A stretch of 64,000 nt of DNA from Akebia trifoliata (lineage: Eukaryota > Streptophyta > Magnoliopsida > Ranunculales > Lardizabalaceae): positions 18,525,288 to 18,589,287 of the forward strand of contig CM030717.1 of the NCBI GenBank assembly GCA_017979445.1, given 5' to 3'. Under the pieces are notes generated by a model. The model was not told the DNA's origin. It saw only the letters and a program-made list of their open reading frames with translations, and did not search any database. How positions within the stretch are numbered: position 1 is the stretch's first letter; each line of letters starts with the position of its first letter. Below are positions 9,643-21,643 of this stretch, one piece after another. The translations under genes were made by a program, and so were the position numbers.

Positions 9643-12600
9643 TGTAACACCCCAAAATTTTAATTCGTATCTCGAGGAAAATAAATAGTGGAATTTTAAG
9701 AAAATCTTGAAAGTGGGACTTATGGTAAAACTGTAAGACCTTGTTCTGATCATTTTTAATGGAATCTGACCACACCATTAGATTCAAAATGATCGAAAAA
9801 CATAGTTTAGCCTGTAAGCACGCTCAAATGCGAGTCCGAATATAAAAGTTACAAAATCCTCGATTACCGGATCGGACTAGGCTAAAACAGTGACTTTTTG
9901 TTAGAGAAATAATTTTTAAAATTTGATCATACCATTGGATTCATAACGAAAAATTATTCAACATGGACTATTTATTTGTCATTTTTGGAGATCAGGAAGT
10001 TGAATTATCGCCAAAAACGAAAACGACATCAAGTTTAGGGGTCACGTCAGGCCAAAAATGTAAATTTTTTATGGAGACATAATTTGTAGAAATTGACTAT
10101 ACCATTAGATCCGGAACGAAAAATTAAGCGAAATAGAGTATTCGTTTGTCAGTTTTGGAGACCGAATGACCAAGTTATCATCGATCAAAACAATAGGCGA
10201 AATACCGAATTCGTCCCAAATATTATTTAAATAATATTTTTAAATTTTTTTATATAACTCATTTTCCCCAACGCGTCATTACAGCCGAGCCAAATACGAA
10301 AAAAAATTTGATTTCTTCCGATTTTCCACCTCAGATCTCTCGCAAACGGTCCACTTTCGACGATCACCGCAGAAGAGAAAAAGATCCGCAGCTACGTTCT
10401 CTACAAAACCCACCCAACCTTTCTTCGTTTCACTTTCTATTTCACCCGATATCGTCAAAAATCAGCCGTATTTGGATACAGAAATTTCGAAACTTTGACC
10501 TCGGATTTCGTCCGTTTCGGGGTCAAATCGCTTTCCGACGCAGAAGGGAGAAACGTCCGCAGCCTCATTCTCTACATAACCCAACCAAGTTCCTTTCGTT
10601 TTCTCGTCTTTTTCACCCCGTATAGTCAAAAATCAGCCGTATTTTTATACGGAGATTTTCGTAACTTCGACCTCGGTTTTCATCGATTTCGGGGTCAAAC
10701 CGTCTTTCGCCGTAGAAGGGAGAAGAGACGAGCACATCGAGATCTTCGAAACCACCAAGCCAGTTTCGAAAATCAGCCGCTTCGAAGTTCGGTCCATCTC
10801 GATTATCGCGCCAATCGCCTCGATTTTCGCGCACGTGCTTCAATTCCGTCGCCTAGTGATTGTAAGGAACTCTCAATTTCTATTAGTAATCATAGATTGT
10901 GAAAATTGCATTTAGGATTTTATTGGAAAAATTTGGATGTATTTCCGAAATATAGAATTCTTTGTTTATTTCAAAATTCACGCCAGAAATTGCATGTTTG
11001 ATATGTTTAATTGTATTTTTAACAAATTATATGTGGGTAGAGTATTTTAACGGGTTATTGCCATAAATTGGGTCTTGTGCACTGCTCGGACCCCGTTTTG
11101 ATATGAAATTTGTATTTTTTTTTCATATTATTGATAGAAATAAATTCTATAGTTGAAAAATGTGATTTAATATTCAATGAACTCATATTGAGTTGATGAA
11201 TATCAGAAAATAGATATTTTATGAAGAGATTGAAAACTGTAAAAGTCGAAAAAAGGGAAAAAGGGTATGAAACGGTAAAATGTCAGAGTCACACCCGAGG
11301 GGTGATGTCTGCATTTTACGTTGTTCTGTTGTATGCAGGTTGGTGAACAGATATCCAGGGATAATGTTACTGGTTGCATGTTTATTTACTTTCTGTTAGC
11401 GCGAGACGCTCTGTTTTGTTATTTATTTTAGGCCGGGTGGCCACACTTGCAGGGTAGGAAACTGGATATCTATTCTCAACCTTGTATTGTTAATTTCTCT
11501 TTTGTTTTCAAATGAAAATAATATATATATGTAGCTATTTTGTGAGCTGTTAAAGAGTTTTTGAATGCCTGAAGGGATAGTGCGTCATATCATCAGGAGT
11601 GGTGTACTATCCTGGGATGTACGGTAGGGACCACCAAACTCATACGTGGTATGGGACGCATATGAGAGTGGAGTCACAACTGGAATCCGGGTTTATTCCT
11701 CTCTATCTTTACCAGTGAACTTGTAATGTAAAGGTGGTCGTATACGAATGGTTTGTATATTTGGGAATCACTTGCACGCCTGATAGGCATAGACGAAGAT
11801 GATTAGTCAGTGATCACTAACAATCTATAGTAGTCGAACGTTCTGACACATCGAAAAGAGACCCATTGCTTACGGTCACGTCAAACGGCCAGCCTGAGCC
11901 GGATAAATGGTCAACCAAACGTGGTAAGTGCAGCGACCGCCCACAAAATCAGGAACTAAAAGCCGGAGAGAAATTGTAACATCATGTCCCGACTGAGAGC
12001 GATCCAGTCGTGAATCCCAACACTCTAATTCCAATACTCCACCATTGTGTATTATGTATCTGTTGCTTATTTTGATATATAAAATGAAATGCATGTTTAT
12101 TGTTTCCATTTGATCAATTAGATTTGTATAAAAAGAGAATGTTATAGTGAGTACTGCTGATCAATGTAATGTGAGTTTTAAAATGTTTAGTTGCTCATCC
12201 CTGTCTATATATACCAGTTAATCGTAGGTTTCTTCTGTAAAACTTTGTTTATTTTAAAATGATTCAGTACGTTTATTCGTTCATGTTAGGAGAGGTTATT
12301 TGTAGAAATTGTTGCTTCCTTACTGGGTAACAATTGTTACTCACCCTTTCCTTCTCCATTTTTTTTAGTTTCAGATCTGAAGCTTGGCGAAACAAGTGTA
12401 GAACAAGAGCGAGGATCATCTGGTTGGTCAGATAAACAACCAGAGTTCGTCACCTGGTAAATACTAGGGCTATACCCCCTAGTGGTGTCAATTCCCCCAG
12501 GTAGTTTTATGGATTCTGTCTTGAGTGTTAGGAATTCTGTTAGAGTGAGAAATTTTGTAAAATCCTGTATTCTGGTTATTCTTCCGCACTCTGATATTTC

Positions 12601-12802
12601 ATTCGTTATTAGATGTATTTAAGTTTCCGCTAGTATTATATTTTGTATATGTATGCAGGATTGTATGTCGTTTATCAGGTGCAGGTTGAACGCCTTGGAA
12701 TGCTAACATAAACAGAGGAGACCATGCCAAAATTTTGAGGTGCCACCTAGTACCTCGAGATCTGACATGGGGATTTGTGTTAGCGTTCGGCGGGGCGCCA
12801 CA
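9643..12802 (+). repeat. 3' LTR of element A
   Basis: 3160 bp, TGTAACACCCC to GGGGCGCCACA, collinear with 2614-5774. Observed differences are mostly single transitions plus a few one-base indels, about 0.8% by hand count. Confidence 0.95.
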
Positions 12803-12807
12803 TTTAA
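12803..12807. repeat. Right target-site duplication of element A (TTTAA)
   Basis: Exact copy of 2609-2613. Confidence 0.92.
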
Positions 12808-13647
12808 AATTTGAAACTCCCGTATCTCATGTAGCTGATTTTTGAAGAAATGAGAAGAAAGAGAAGAGAAAAAAGATTGGGTAGGTTTTGTAGAGGTTGA
12901 TGCTATGGACATTTTGTCCTTCTGCGTCGGAAGTCAACAACGACCCGTTCATGGTGAATCTGAGGTTGAAAGTTGAAAAAAAATCATCTTTTTAAAAAAA
13001 AAAGTCTCGATTGATTTGTATGTGTTGTAAGAGAAGATGAATAATGATTTTCCTTTTAAAAATTATTTATATAAGTTGTAGGACGAAATCGATATTTTAC
13101 ATATTATTTTGTTTGATGATAACATGACTGTTCGGATTCCAAAAGTGACAAGTGAATACTCTATTTTATATAATTTTTTATTCAAGATCTAATGGAGTGG
13201 TCAAATTCAACAAATTTTGTCTCTAACAAAAATTCACTTTTTCGACTCGATAGAATTATAAAATTGACGTAATTTCCATTTTTGTTGATAATTTGACTTT
13301 TTGGGCTCCAAAAATGATAAGTAAATAGTCTATTTTTTATAATTTTTTGTTATGAACCTAATGGTGTGATCAAATTTTAAAAATTCTTACTTTAGCAAAA
13401 AGTCATTATTGTAGTTTGGTCTAACTCGAAAATTGAGGATTTTGTAACTTTTTTATTCGGACTCACATTTGAGCGTGCTTGCAAGCTAAAATACATTTTT
13501 CAATCATTTAAAATCCAATAGTGTGGTCATATTTCAATAAAAATGATCAGAATAAAATTCTAAAATTTTACCCTAAATCCCACTTTCAAGATTTTCTCAA
13601 ACTTCCACATTTTTTCTATATACAAATAAAAAATTTGGGGTTTTATA
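12808..13647 (-). mobile_element. Old minus-strand Tekay-like LTR, 5' part (right half of the split LTR)
   Basis: The reverse complement aligns with the first third of element A's LTR, ending at 13647 where the LTR start reads TATAAAACCCC instead of TGTAACACCCC. Joined to 1739-2613 through one TTTAA it gives an uninterrupted alignment to the solo LTR at 40988-43960, which shows that A inserted into this LTR. Confidence 0.82.
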
Positions 13648-13879
13648 TTTATTGTAACGTAATAAAATTTATTGTGTATATCGAAGAATTAAGTCAACTA
13701 TATTGACCTATTTTTCAAACAGAAAATAAATAAATAAATAAATTATTAAAAATAAATCATGATATTATCAATAAAAAATAAAATTTTCTATAAAGAGAAT
13801 TTACTAAATGAAATGTACAATTTAAAGAACCTTATCATGATTATTATCAAAGAATTAGAACATTTAGTCGAAGTAGATA

Positions 13880-14170
13880 AAAACTCAAAATTTTATGAGA
13901 AGTACTTTTGGTCAAATGGACGTTATCGTTGAATTTAAAAGCATCGGAAAATATAGTTTAGACTGTCAACATGCTTAAATATGAGTTTAATGTGATAAGT
14001 TACAAAAAAATTAATTTCATCAAGAAAACTTAAAGTGTAAGGGGTATTTTGATCAATAGAGAAAAATCGGTGGAGAATATCAAAAATATGAAATACAGTT
14101 CGAATTGATCTAATGAAATGGACATAACAGAAAAAAAAAATATATATGAAAAAAATAATAATTTTAATTA
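13880..14170 (+). mobile_element. Diverged fragment of the Tekay-like LTR family
   Basis: The core (AAATATAGTTTAGACTGTCAA, then ATGCTTAAATATGAGTTTAA) matches a segment about 180-260 bases into element A's LTR at low identity. Both ends are lost. Confidence 0.5.
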
Positions 14171-14184
14171 TTTTATATTATTAA

Positions 14185-15000
14185 TGTAATACCCCGAATT
14201 CTAATTAGTATCTTGGGGAAATAAAAATAATGAAATTTGGAGAAAATTTTAATAGAAGGACTTAAGGTAAAATACTCAGATTTTGTTCTATCCATTTTTA
14301 ACGAAATTTGACTTCGCCATTAGATTCAAAATAGTCAAAAAATATACTTTAGCCTGTAAGCAAGTTTGAAATTGAGTTCAAACGGAAAAGTTATAAAATC
14401 ATCGAGTTTCGCATCAAGTATTTACTAAATAGGTAAACGACACTTTAGAGATATAATTTAAGGAATTCGATTATACCATTAGATTCATGTGGAACAATCA
14501 CTCGAAATAGAGTATAAGATTGTGCAAATCGACATTCGAGAAAAATAACTAGTCGAAATGACGCTTACGTCCCACTTAAGTTATAAATATCTGAATTCTA
14601 AAGAAAAATCTAATTTTTTTTATTCTTCTTTCCAACCACGATTCAACCCAATTTTCCTTGAGATTTGCAACTCAGATCTACGTCGAAGTAGAACGATTCA
14701 AGTTTCGCCGTAAGAAGAAAAGTGGTAGACTTCATTAAAAACTACATGTGGACGCGAGAAAGTACAATTTTCGTTGGGAAAAAATTTACATGGTCAGTCG
14801 GAGGTGATCTTTAACTCCTTTCAACCATCGAATATAGCTCGAGATAGGATGTCTTTCCTTCTACCTTCTAGTTATACAACAATTTCATAGAAAATTTCAT
14901 GTTATCCTTTAGATTGTGATTGTTCTTCCAAATATCGATCATTTCATTAAACCTACGCATGTTTGAATAAATTAACTCATGTTTACGTAATTATTTTCGA
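14185..15000 (+). mobile_element. Diverged 5' part of a Tekay-like LTR
   Basis: Begins TGTAATACCCCGAATTC at 14185 and follows the order of element A's LTR (TTTTGTTCTATCCATTTTTAA, TAGCCTGTAAGCAAG) until similarity fades near 15000. The 3' two thirds are missing. Confidence 0.65.
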
Positions 15001-15620
15001 TTGATTTAGACTCTTTAGATGTTATTTAAGTTTTTAATATGTTGAAAAATGTTTTAGAACCAAATCTATAGAGTTGATATTAATTTTGGATGATTTTCAA
15101 TGAAAAAAATCGAAAAACGACAAAACTGGGTGGAACCTCCCACTTGCTGACGACAGCTCTAGTGTCTCCACCGTCAGCCACCTTCAAACCCAAAAACTTT
15201 TAGAATTTGAAAAATAGCTTTAGCACTATTTCCCTCACAGCTTATATACTATTTCTAGCCCTTTATTTCATTAAAAATATTTAAGTAAATGGTCTCTTTC
15301 CATTTACTTTAAGTTCTTTAATGAAATTAAGGTTTTAACCCTCATTTGAAAGCTTTAGAAATGGATTTGAGATCCAAATATGATCATATTAAAATGTAAT
15401 TTTTGGTTTCAAGAACAAAATATAAAATTTGACATTTTCGGCTGATTTTCAAAATGCAATATCTTAAGCCTTCCTTTCAGCTATTAAATAAAAATTATAT
15501 AATGTTTCTCATGTTTTCAAAGCTTTCATGTATAAAAATCCATTTTAAATTTTGACAACTTTGAAAAATTATTTTTTCCAACACTTAGCCAAATTTTTTC
15601 AAATTTCCAACTTTTACGTC
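15001..15620. other. Unassigned AT-rich flank of element B
   Basis: No ORF, repeat or motif recognised. The last five bases, ACGTC (15616-15620), would be one copy of B's target duplication, but the partner has been lost. Confidence 0.4.
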
Positions 15621-17399
15621 TGAAAGCGCCCTCGATCCGCTTGGTGTGCGAATCCGCTTTTGACCCTTGAGGTTTGGGAGTCGCCACCTAGTTATTACAG
15701 TCTAGGAACCGATCAATGAGTCTAAACGGATAAAGAACTAATCTAGAACAGAAAAAAAAAAACTGAATTTAGGGATCATGTTACGGGGTTGGAAGGTGTT
15801 AGCCACCCAACCCCTCCCGGAAAAAGTCGGTCTCTACTAATTTCTCAAATAAGTTACATTGCTAAAAAAACCTAGATAATAAAATAAAGTAAGAAATTAT
15901 ACCTTTCCAATAGCAAAGACATTGTTCCTTCAGATCCGACAAAAACTGCTCCTTGTACAGTACTCCTTGCTTCGTTCTGTCTCCTGATTTGATTTCTGAT
16001 CTCCGAGGCAAGGTATCTCTTTTTTTATCTGGATTTTTTGAGTTTGTTATGGGTTTTGGGGTGTTTTTGAAAGGCTTTTATGTGTTTTTTATACTAAAAT
16101 TAAAGTATGGGTGTTAGGTAAGGAGTTGGGACTCTAAACTAGGGTTTGTGGGAGGCTAGGGAGGCTTTTTGACCTACTTCTCTTAGGGTTTATGATTTGA
16201 TCTGAAAATAAGGTGTGAGGACCTCTATTTATAGATTTTTTTAAGGGTTTATTTAGATAGAATTAGTGTTTGATTATAATTCTTTTAGTTAGAATTGTGT
16301 TTTAGTTAGAATTGTTTTAGGTAGAATTCTATTTTAATTAGAATTGTTTTAGGTAGAGTTATATTTTAGTTAGAATTCTTTTAGGTAGAGTTATTATTTA
16401 ATTAGAATTCTTTTAGGTAGAGTTATTATTTAATTAGAACTCTATTAGGATTTTCACTTTTGGTCTTCTGTGATTGACTTTAAGATTTTGACTTTAGTCT
16501 TAATTGATTGATCTTAATATCTTGACCTTAGTCTTTCTTAATTGACTTTAATTTTGACTTTAGTCTTGCTTGATTGACTTTAATACCTTGACTTTAGTCT
16601 TGCTTGGTTGACTTTAATTTTTTTGGAGAACCCCCCTCTATTATATCTTCAATTCTTTGGACCCCCAAATGGAGGGGTCCTTAAAGAAATATCTTACGAA
16701 CCCTCAACAATTTTGCCTGAGAGCCCGATTGATCGATTTTTTTAGTTCAAATTTTGAAATTAATTTCATTAATGTTTCACTTTAAGTATTTAATATTTTA
16801 TTTATTAATTTCAAAAATTTTAATTATGAAAATTATGAAATTACCGTTTTGCCCCCGGAGAGGACTTTTCGCGTTTTAAGTCAATTTTTTATGTTCCAGG
16901 ATGTTTTAGAATCAATTTTTCATAAGGTATTCAATGGAAATATTGGTTTGTGTCATTTATGAAGTTTTTTGTGTGAAATGGTTTTGAACTTTATTAGGGG
17001 CATTTTCATAATTTTGTTAAATTCTGTTAAAATTGGCGAAATGATTTATTTGGTTTTAATTTATTGTTTTATGTGTTTGAATGAGTTTTCCTAATCGTAA
17101 CGTAGGCTTTAGGGTTGTTTTGATGTTAGGGGTATTTTGGTAATTTAGTCATTTTTAGTGATTTTTATCGTGAAGTTTCTTTTTGGTCTGTAGGATGATG
17201 ATTTCTATGTTTCTGGGGTCATATTTTCCTAGCGTAGCGTGGTTTCTAAGGTTTTGTTAGTTCGAGATACCTCATCCGGATTTTTGAAACATATCAGGTA
17301 ACAAAATAAAGCATTGGAATAAACATCCATCATTGGGAACCGTTGCGATCGGGTTGACGAGTTGCTTAATCAAGCGAATATAAAAATGGGGTGTCTATA
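15621..17399 (-). repeat. 3' LTR of element B
   Basis: On the minus strand it starts TATAGACACCCC (TG has become TA) and ends GAGGGCGCTTTCA. It is 1779 bp and clearly homologous to the LTRs of C. A TATAAATAG box lies at 16225-16233 (minus). Upstream are short internal direct repeats: about 16455-16620 (unit near TTGACTTTAGTCTTGCTTGA as seen on plus) and about 16260-16445 (TTAGAATTCTTTTAGGTAGA). Confidence 0.9.
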
Positions 17400-17411
17400 G
17401 ATGCCCCTCTT
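17400..17411 (-). promoter_or_regulatory. Polypurine tract of element B
   Basis: Reads AAGAGGGGCATC on the minus strand directly before the LTR start. C has the near-identical AAGAGGGGCATT at 63101-63112. Confidence 0.85.
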
Positions 17412-17749
17412 TGGCAGAGGGTTGAAGCAAACTAGATAGCAAATCTATTTTGGTAGACAGTGCGATATCCGAATGCCAAAGCTAGTGACAGTTCATTTTG
17501 CAGCTTGATTTAGCAATTCGTCAGGGATTTCGGATCCTTAAGGGTAAAGCTCTCCTCGAATTAATTAAAAAAAATGCTCGGTCCTTGAGCGCGAGCTCTC
17601 ACTACCAGTGTCAAATCTTTGAATTTTAGAAAATTCTCCTTGACTGATGTAACAACTGTGCAAGTGTGTGATTTGTGATAAATTTCAAAGAATTTAAGTT
17701 GGAATTGAGTAAAATCTGAGCATAATTTGAGCATAAACTGAGCATAATT

Positions 17750-18310
17750 CCGAGATGACCCTCGGTGGTAACTGAGCAAAATCCAAGATAACCCTTGGCG
17801 GCATCTGAGCAAAATCCAAGATAACCCTTGGCAGCATCTAAGCAAAATCCAAGATCTTGGCGGCATCTGAGCAAAATCCAAGATAACCCTTGGTGGCATC
17901 TGAGCAAAATCCAAGATAACCCTTGGCGGCGACTGAGCAAAATCCAAGATAACCCTTGAGCAAAATCCAAGGTAACCCTTGGCGGCAACTGAGCAAAATC
18001 CAAGATAACCCTTGGCGACAACTGAGTAAAATCCAAGATAACTCTTGGCGGCATTCGAGCAAAATCCAAGATAACCCTTGACGGCATCCTAGAAAATCCA
18101 AGATTACCCTTGGCGGCAATTGAGCAAAATCCAAGATAACCCTGGACGACGACTGAGCAAAATCCAAGATAACCCTTAGTGGCGACTGAGTAAAATCCTC
18201 AAAATCCAAGATAACCCTTGGCGGCAACTGAGCAAAATCCAAGATAACCCTTGGCGGCATCTGAGCAAAATCCAAGATAACCCTTAGCGGCAACTGAGCA
18301 AAATTAGTAG
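17750..18310 (-). repeat. 33-bp tandem array in the 3' untranslated region of element B
   Basis: About 16 units with plus-strand core CTGAGCAAAATCCAAGATAA then CCCTTGGCGGC. The usual period is 33 bases, with a few shortened units at about 17850, 17960 and 18190. Because 33 is divisible by three, all frames repeat as 11-residue periods (minus frames show PPRVILDFAQ), which produces three overlapping ORFs of about 130-150 codons. These are by-products of the period. Tandem arrays in this position are known for Ogre/TAT elements and can seed satellite DNA. Confidence 0.92.
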
Positions 18311-19832
18311 AGGAATGAATGAATTTTGGGAAAGAATGAACGAATTTAGAGAAAATTGATTAGAACGAATCGGAGAACGAATAAATCTGGAAGATAATGA
18401 ATCTGGAAGAGAAATGATCGATTCCAAGAATGATTGGATCTGGAAAAGAATCTGGAGAACGAAAGAATGTCATATCTCCTATGTGAGATCCAAAATGCTT
18501 TTGTTTGAACCTCAAGAATTTATCAAAAAGTTTTATGAATTTAAAACTTGAGTTTTTAGTTCTTTTGAACCTCAAGAGTTTTTCGAAAAACTGTTATCAA
18601 GAAGGTAACCTTAAGTTTGGGGTTCTCATTATCTTTTAGGATTAACATTGCTCAAAAACAAAATGCCCCTAATTTGACAATGAACATTGCCTTGAAAATA
18701 ATTGAACACATATGCAAAAAATAAAAAATGCCCCTAGTATAAGGGGGAAAAGTTACATTAAATAAGAAAGAAAATACCTCCTGTATGAAGTTTGAAATAT
18801 TTGATTACTACAAGCGCAATAAAGACTCAACTTTTAATTTTGATTAATTTTATTGAAAGTTTTGAGTCAGGCTCAAGAGAACAAAATTATTTCCTTTCGA
18901 GACTCATCATAGAATTCACCCTTATCTTCCTTGGTTAACTTGGAGAAGTAAGAATTTTTAGATCAATCGTAGACAAGATACTTGTGGCTTCTGAGTCTAT
19001 GCCTGGTTTAAGATAAGTATTGAACTTGATTATTCGGACTTCTGATGTTTCAGCTCGGACCGCTCTCATCTTGGGATTTTCTTCTGTTTTTCTTTGTTGC
19101 TCTAACTTTTGCCTAGATCGTCTTTTCAGGTTTTCAATCTATCGAGCTTGCTTTAGCTTTTGCCTAGATCGCATTTTCAGATTTTCGATCTAGCGAGCTT
19201 TTTTTTTTTATTTATTGGCTCTGATTGTTATCAAAGTTGTCCTTTCAGATTTTCAACCTTGCGAGCTTGCCTTAATTTTTGCCTAAGTCGTCCTTTTCTG
19301 GGTTTCAACTTAGCAGGCTTCATCATTTTTTATCTTTTTCTTCTCTCTGAACTTCTAGAGTTATTGTTTGATCATGCTTTGCTATCTTCTTTGACTTTTC
19401 GCACGGTACTTAGGAGGACTTTTATAGGTAAGCTTAGGACTGGGTATAAAAAGAAAGGGATTTTGAGACTCAAAAACCCGAATGCCCCTTATGTGGCATT
19501 TCTTTTACTTTGTGTTAAATTTTCTTCCCCATTTTGAAGATATTTTTCTTTTCTTTTGAATTTCTTTCTTGATTATTTATTGTGTGGGGAAATAGATTTT
19601 TTTTTTATGTGGTCGGGCCTGAAGTAACTTCTCAGGTTGCCTATGTACCCCAGAATTTTGGGATCAGACCAAAATGTAGTTCGAATTTTCCCTCCCCTAG
19701 GTTAGGTGATCGGGCTGAGAAAGAAAAAAACATAATTTTCATTTTTGAAAAGGCTGCAAAGGGGTTGAGAAAGGATATGTTGAACTGGGTAACTGGGTAA
19801 TATAAGGATTGATTCGGCCAAAGATGGCCTCC
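18311..19832 (-). other. 3' untranslated region of element B with short internal repeats
   Basis: Between the integrase stop and the 33-bp array. Three to four degenerate copies of a roughly 55-base motif (plus: TTTTGCCTAGATCG ... TTTTCAGATTTTC ... GCGAGCTT) lie at about 19100-19330. The same motif occurs in C at 60880-61080 in the same orientation relative to the element. The block near 19615-19680 (AGTAACTTCTCAGGTTGCC, ACCCCAGAATTTT) matches C at 60475-60540. No host gene is seen. Confidence 0.7.
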
Positions 19833-20732
19833 TTAAATGTAGTACCGTTTGATTTGATCAAGGTTAGTTGATTCTGGTAATTCGATTCCATCATGATCTT
19901 GAAGCCTGACAGCTTTTCCTGGTAGTATTTCCTTGACGATGAACGAACCTCCCCAATTTGGTTTGAACTTCCCTCTAGGGTCAAAAATAGGTGCCCGATT
20001 CTCTTTGAGTACTAAATCCCCGACTTGTAAGTGACGGGCCTTAATCTTTTTGTCAAAGGCACGGGCGACTCTTCTTTGATAAGCTTGCACGTGATACAAA
20101 GTTCTCAGTTGTTTTTCTTCGATTGAATTCAATTCTTCATACCGTTGACAAACCCAATCTGCTTCTGGCAACTGACTTTCAAACAAGACCCTAAGAGACG
20201 AAATTTCCATTTCAATCGGCAAGACTGCTTCCATGCCATACACTAAGGAGTAGGAAGTAGCTCCAGTGGAAGATCGAATTGAAGTTCGATATGCCCATAA
20301 TGCAAATGGCAATTTTTCTGACCAATCTCGATGTGATTGACACATTTTCTTGATGATAGTCTTGAGATTCTTATTAGTTGCTTTGACTGCTCCATTAGTC
20401 TGAGGGCGGTGAGGAGATGATTTGTGGTGTGAAATTTTGAACTTTGAACACAATATGATAACCTCAGCTTTGAAATGTGACCCGTTATCAGAGATCAACT
20501 CTGAAGGTACCCCGTATCGACTGATGATGTTCGTTTGAATAAATTTTGCAACTCGAGACGCAGTGAGGACAGCATAAGAGGCAGCTTCGACCCATTTGGT
20601 AAAATAATTGATGGCAACTAGAATGTATTCATGCCCGGTTGATGCCTTAGGCGATATTTTACCAATAATGTAAATTCCCCAGACTGAGAATGGCCATGGT
20701 GAAGTCAGACCCACTAATTGAGATGGTGGCAC
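19833..20732 (-). pseudogene. Integrase core and C-terminus of element B, active site mutated
   Basis: 300-codon open segment continuing in frame from the zinc-finger part after a single TAG at 20733-20735. It carries the retroviral-type integrase core: WGIYIIG near residue 18, SDNGSHF at 81-87 and NGAVKATNK at 113-121. The spacing is right for a D,D-35-E triad, but position 21 is Tyr where the first Asp belongs and position 117 is Lys where Glu belongs. Only Asp82 remains. The C-terminal segment with RHLQVGDLVLKE (near 220-231) is the usual GPY-like domain region, and no chromodomain follows, as expected for TAT. The protein would join cDNA to host DNA if active, but this copy cannot. Confidence 0.88.
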
Positions 20733-21599
20733 CTATATAAGGTTCGCATGTATTTGGCACTTATGACAGGTTTTGACCATGTGATGACAATCTGTTTCCA
20801 TCGTGGGCCAGTAGTATCTTTGTCTCATAATCTTCTTATCTAACATTTTTCCACTCATGTGAGGGCCACATTTTCCTAAATGTAGTTCAACCATTATCTG
20901 TTCAGCTTGATCTTCATCAACACACGACAAATGAATCCCATCATAAGACCTTTTGTATAAACTTCCTCCGCATAGGATGAATTGAGATGCTAATCTTTGT
21001 AGGGTTTGTCGTTCCTTCTTCAATGTTCCTTCCGGGAATTCTTGTTTTTCCATCACTCTCTTTATATCTGTGTACCATGGCTTTCCATCGAGTAGTCGAG
21101 TAGTAATGTTGATCTGATGGCAGTATGCGGATTTGTCTTTGACTTCAACAGTGATCGGCCTCAATTTCATGCCAGGGGGTAAATGGATCATTGAAGATAA
21201 TGTTGCTAAGGAGTCAGCAAATCTGTTATCCTCCCTTGACAAGTGTTGGAACAGGATAGCTTTAAACTTACTGACTAAGTTTAACAAATACTCATGATAA
21301 GGTTTCAATTTTTCATCCCTAGTCTTCCATTCTTCCAATGACTGATGTATGACCAAAGCTGAATCCCCAAAAACTTCAATTTCTGTAATGCCCAGGTTCA
21401 AAGCAGCTTCGAGCCCCGCGATGCACGCCTCATATTCAGTCGTGGTATTAGTGTTCGAAAAGGCTAATTTAATAGCGATAGGAATGTGGCATCCTTCCGG
21501 AGAAAACAGGACTGCCCCTATTCCATACCCATTTTGATTGGCGGCTCCATCAAAGTACAACTGCCATGTTTGGTTCTGCGGTTCTTCTTTAACATGCAA
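20733..21599 (-). pseudogene. Archaeal-type RNase H plus integrase zinc finger of element B
   Basis: 288 codons. Residues 12-135 form an RNase H fold with the catalytic set visible: Asp17 (YFDGAA), Glu55 (TTTEYEA), Asp79 (VFGDSAL) and Asp129 (RFADSLA). A second RNase H of this archaeal/plant type downstream of the retroviral one is a signature of the TAT lineage and would degrade the RNA of RNA-DNA hybrids. The last 60 residues hold the integrase His/Cys zinc finger (GPHMSGKML, then CHKCQ). A TAG at the 3' end separates it from the integrase core. The join to the upstream RNase H (21644-22045) requires a frameshift. The catalytic residues are intact, so inactivation lies elsewhere. Confidence 0.88.
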
Positions 21600-21643
21600 G
21601 ATGTTCTCATCTGGGAATTAATCAACAGGCCTTATTCCTTCTA

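Larger units (their letters stand above)
2614..12802 (+). mobile_element. Element A: complete non-autonomous Tekay-like Ty3/Gypsy retrotransposon
   Basis: The 10.19-kb element has two 3.16-kb LTRs (TG...CA), perfect TTTAA target duplications, a primer site matching initiator tRNA-Met next to the 5' LTR and a purine tract next to the 3' LTR. The 3.87-kb interior has only relics: gag-like residues (6840-7250), two damaged zinc-knuckle motifs, and an integrase C-terminal trace (8891-8965). No RT, RNase H or integrase core is recognisable. Very long LTRs with a tRNA-iMet primer site and these gag and INT fragments fit the Tekay (Del-like) chromovirus lineage. My hand comparison of the LTRs finds about two dozen substitutions over 3.16 kb, so insertion is fairly recent while the interior is ancient. 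The element probably moved with proteins supplied in trans. Confidence 0.9.

Noticed and set aside
17561..18293. Overlapping minus ORFs of 128-153 codons with an 11-residue repeat
   Set aside because: They result from the 33-bp stop-free tandem unit. Frames change whenever a unit is shortened and there is no unique sequence.
17750..18310. CRISPR-like look of regularly spaced repeats
   Set aside because: Units are contiguous without unique spacers, there are no cas genes, and the context is plant retrotransposon.
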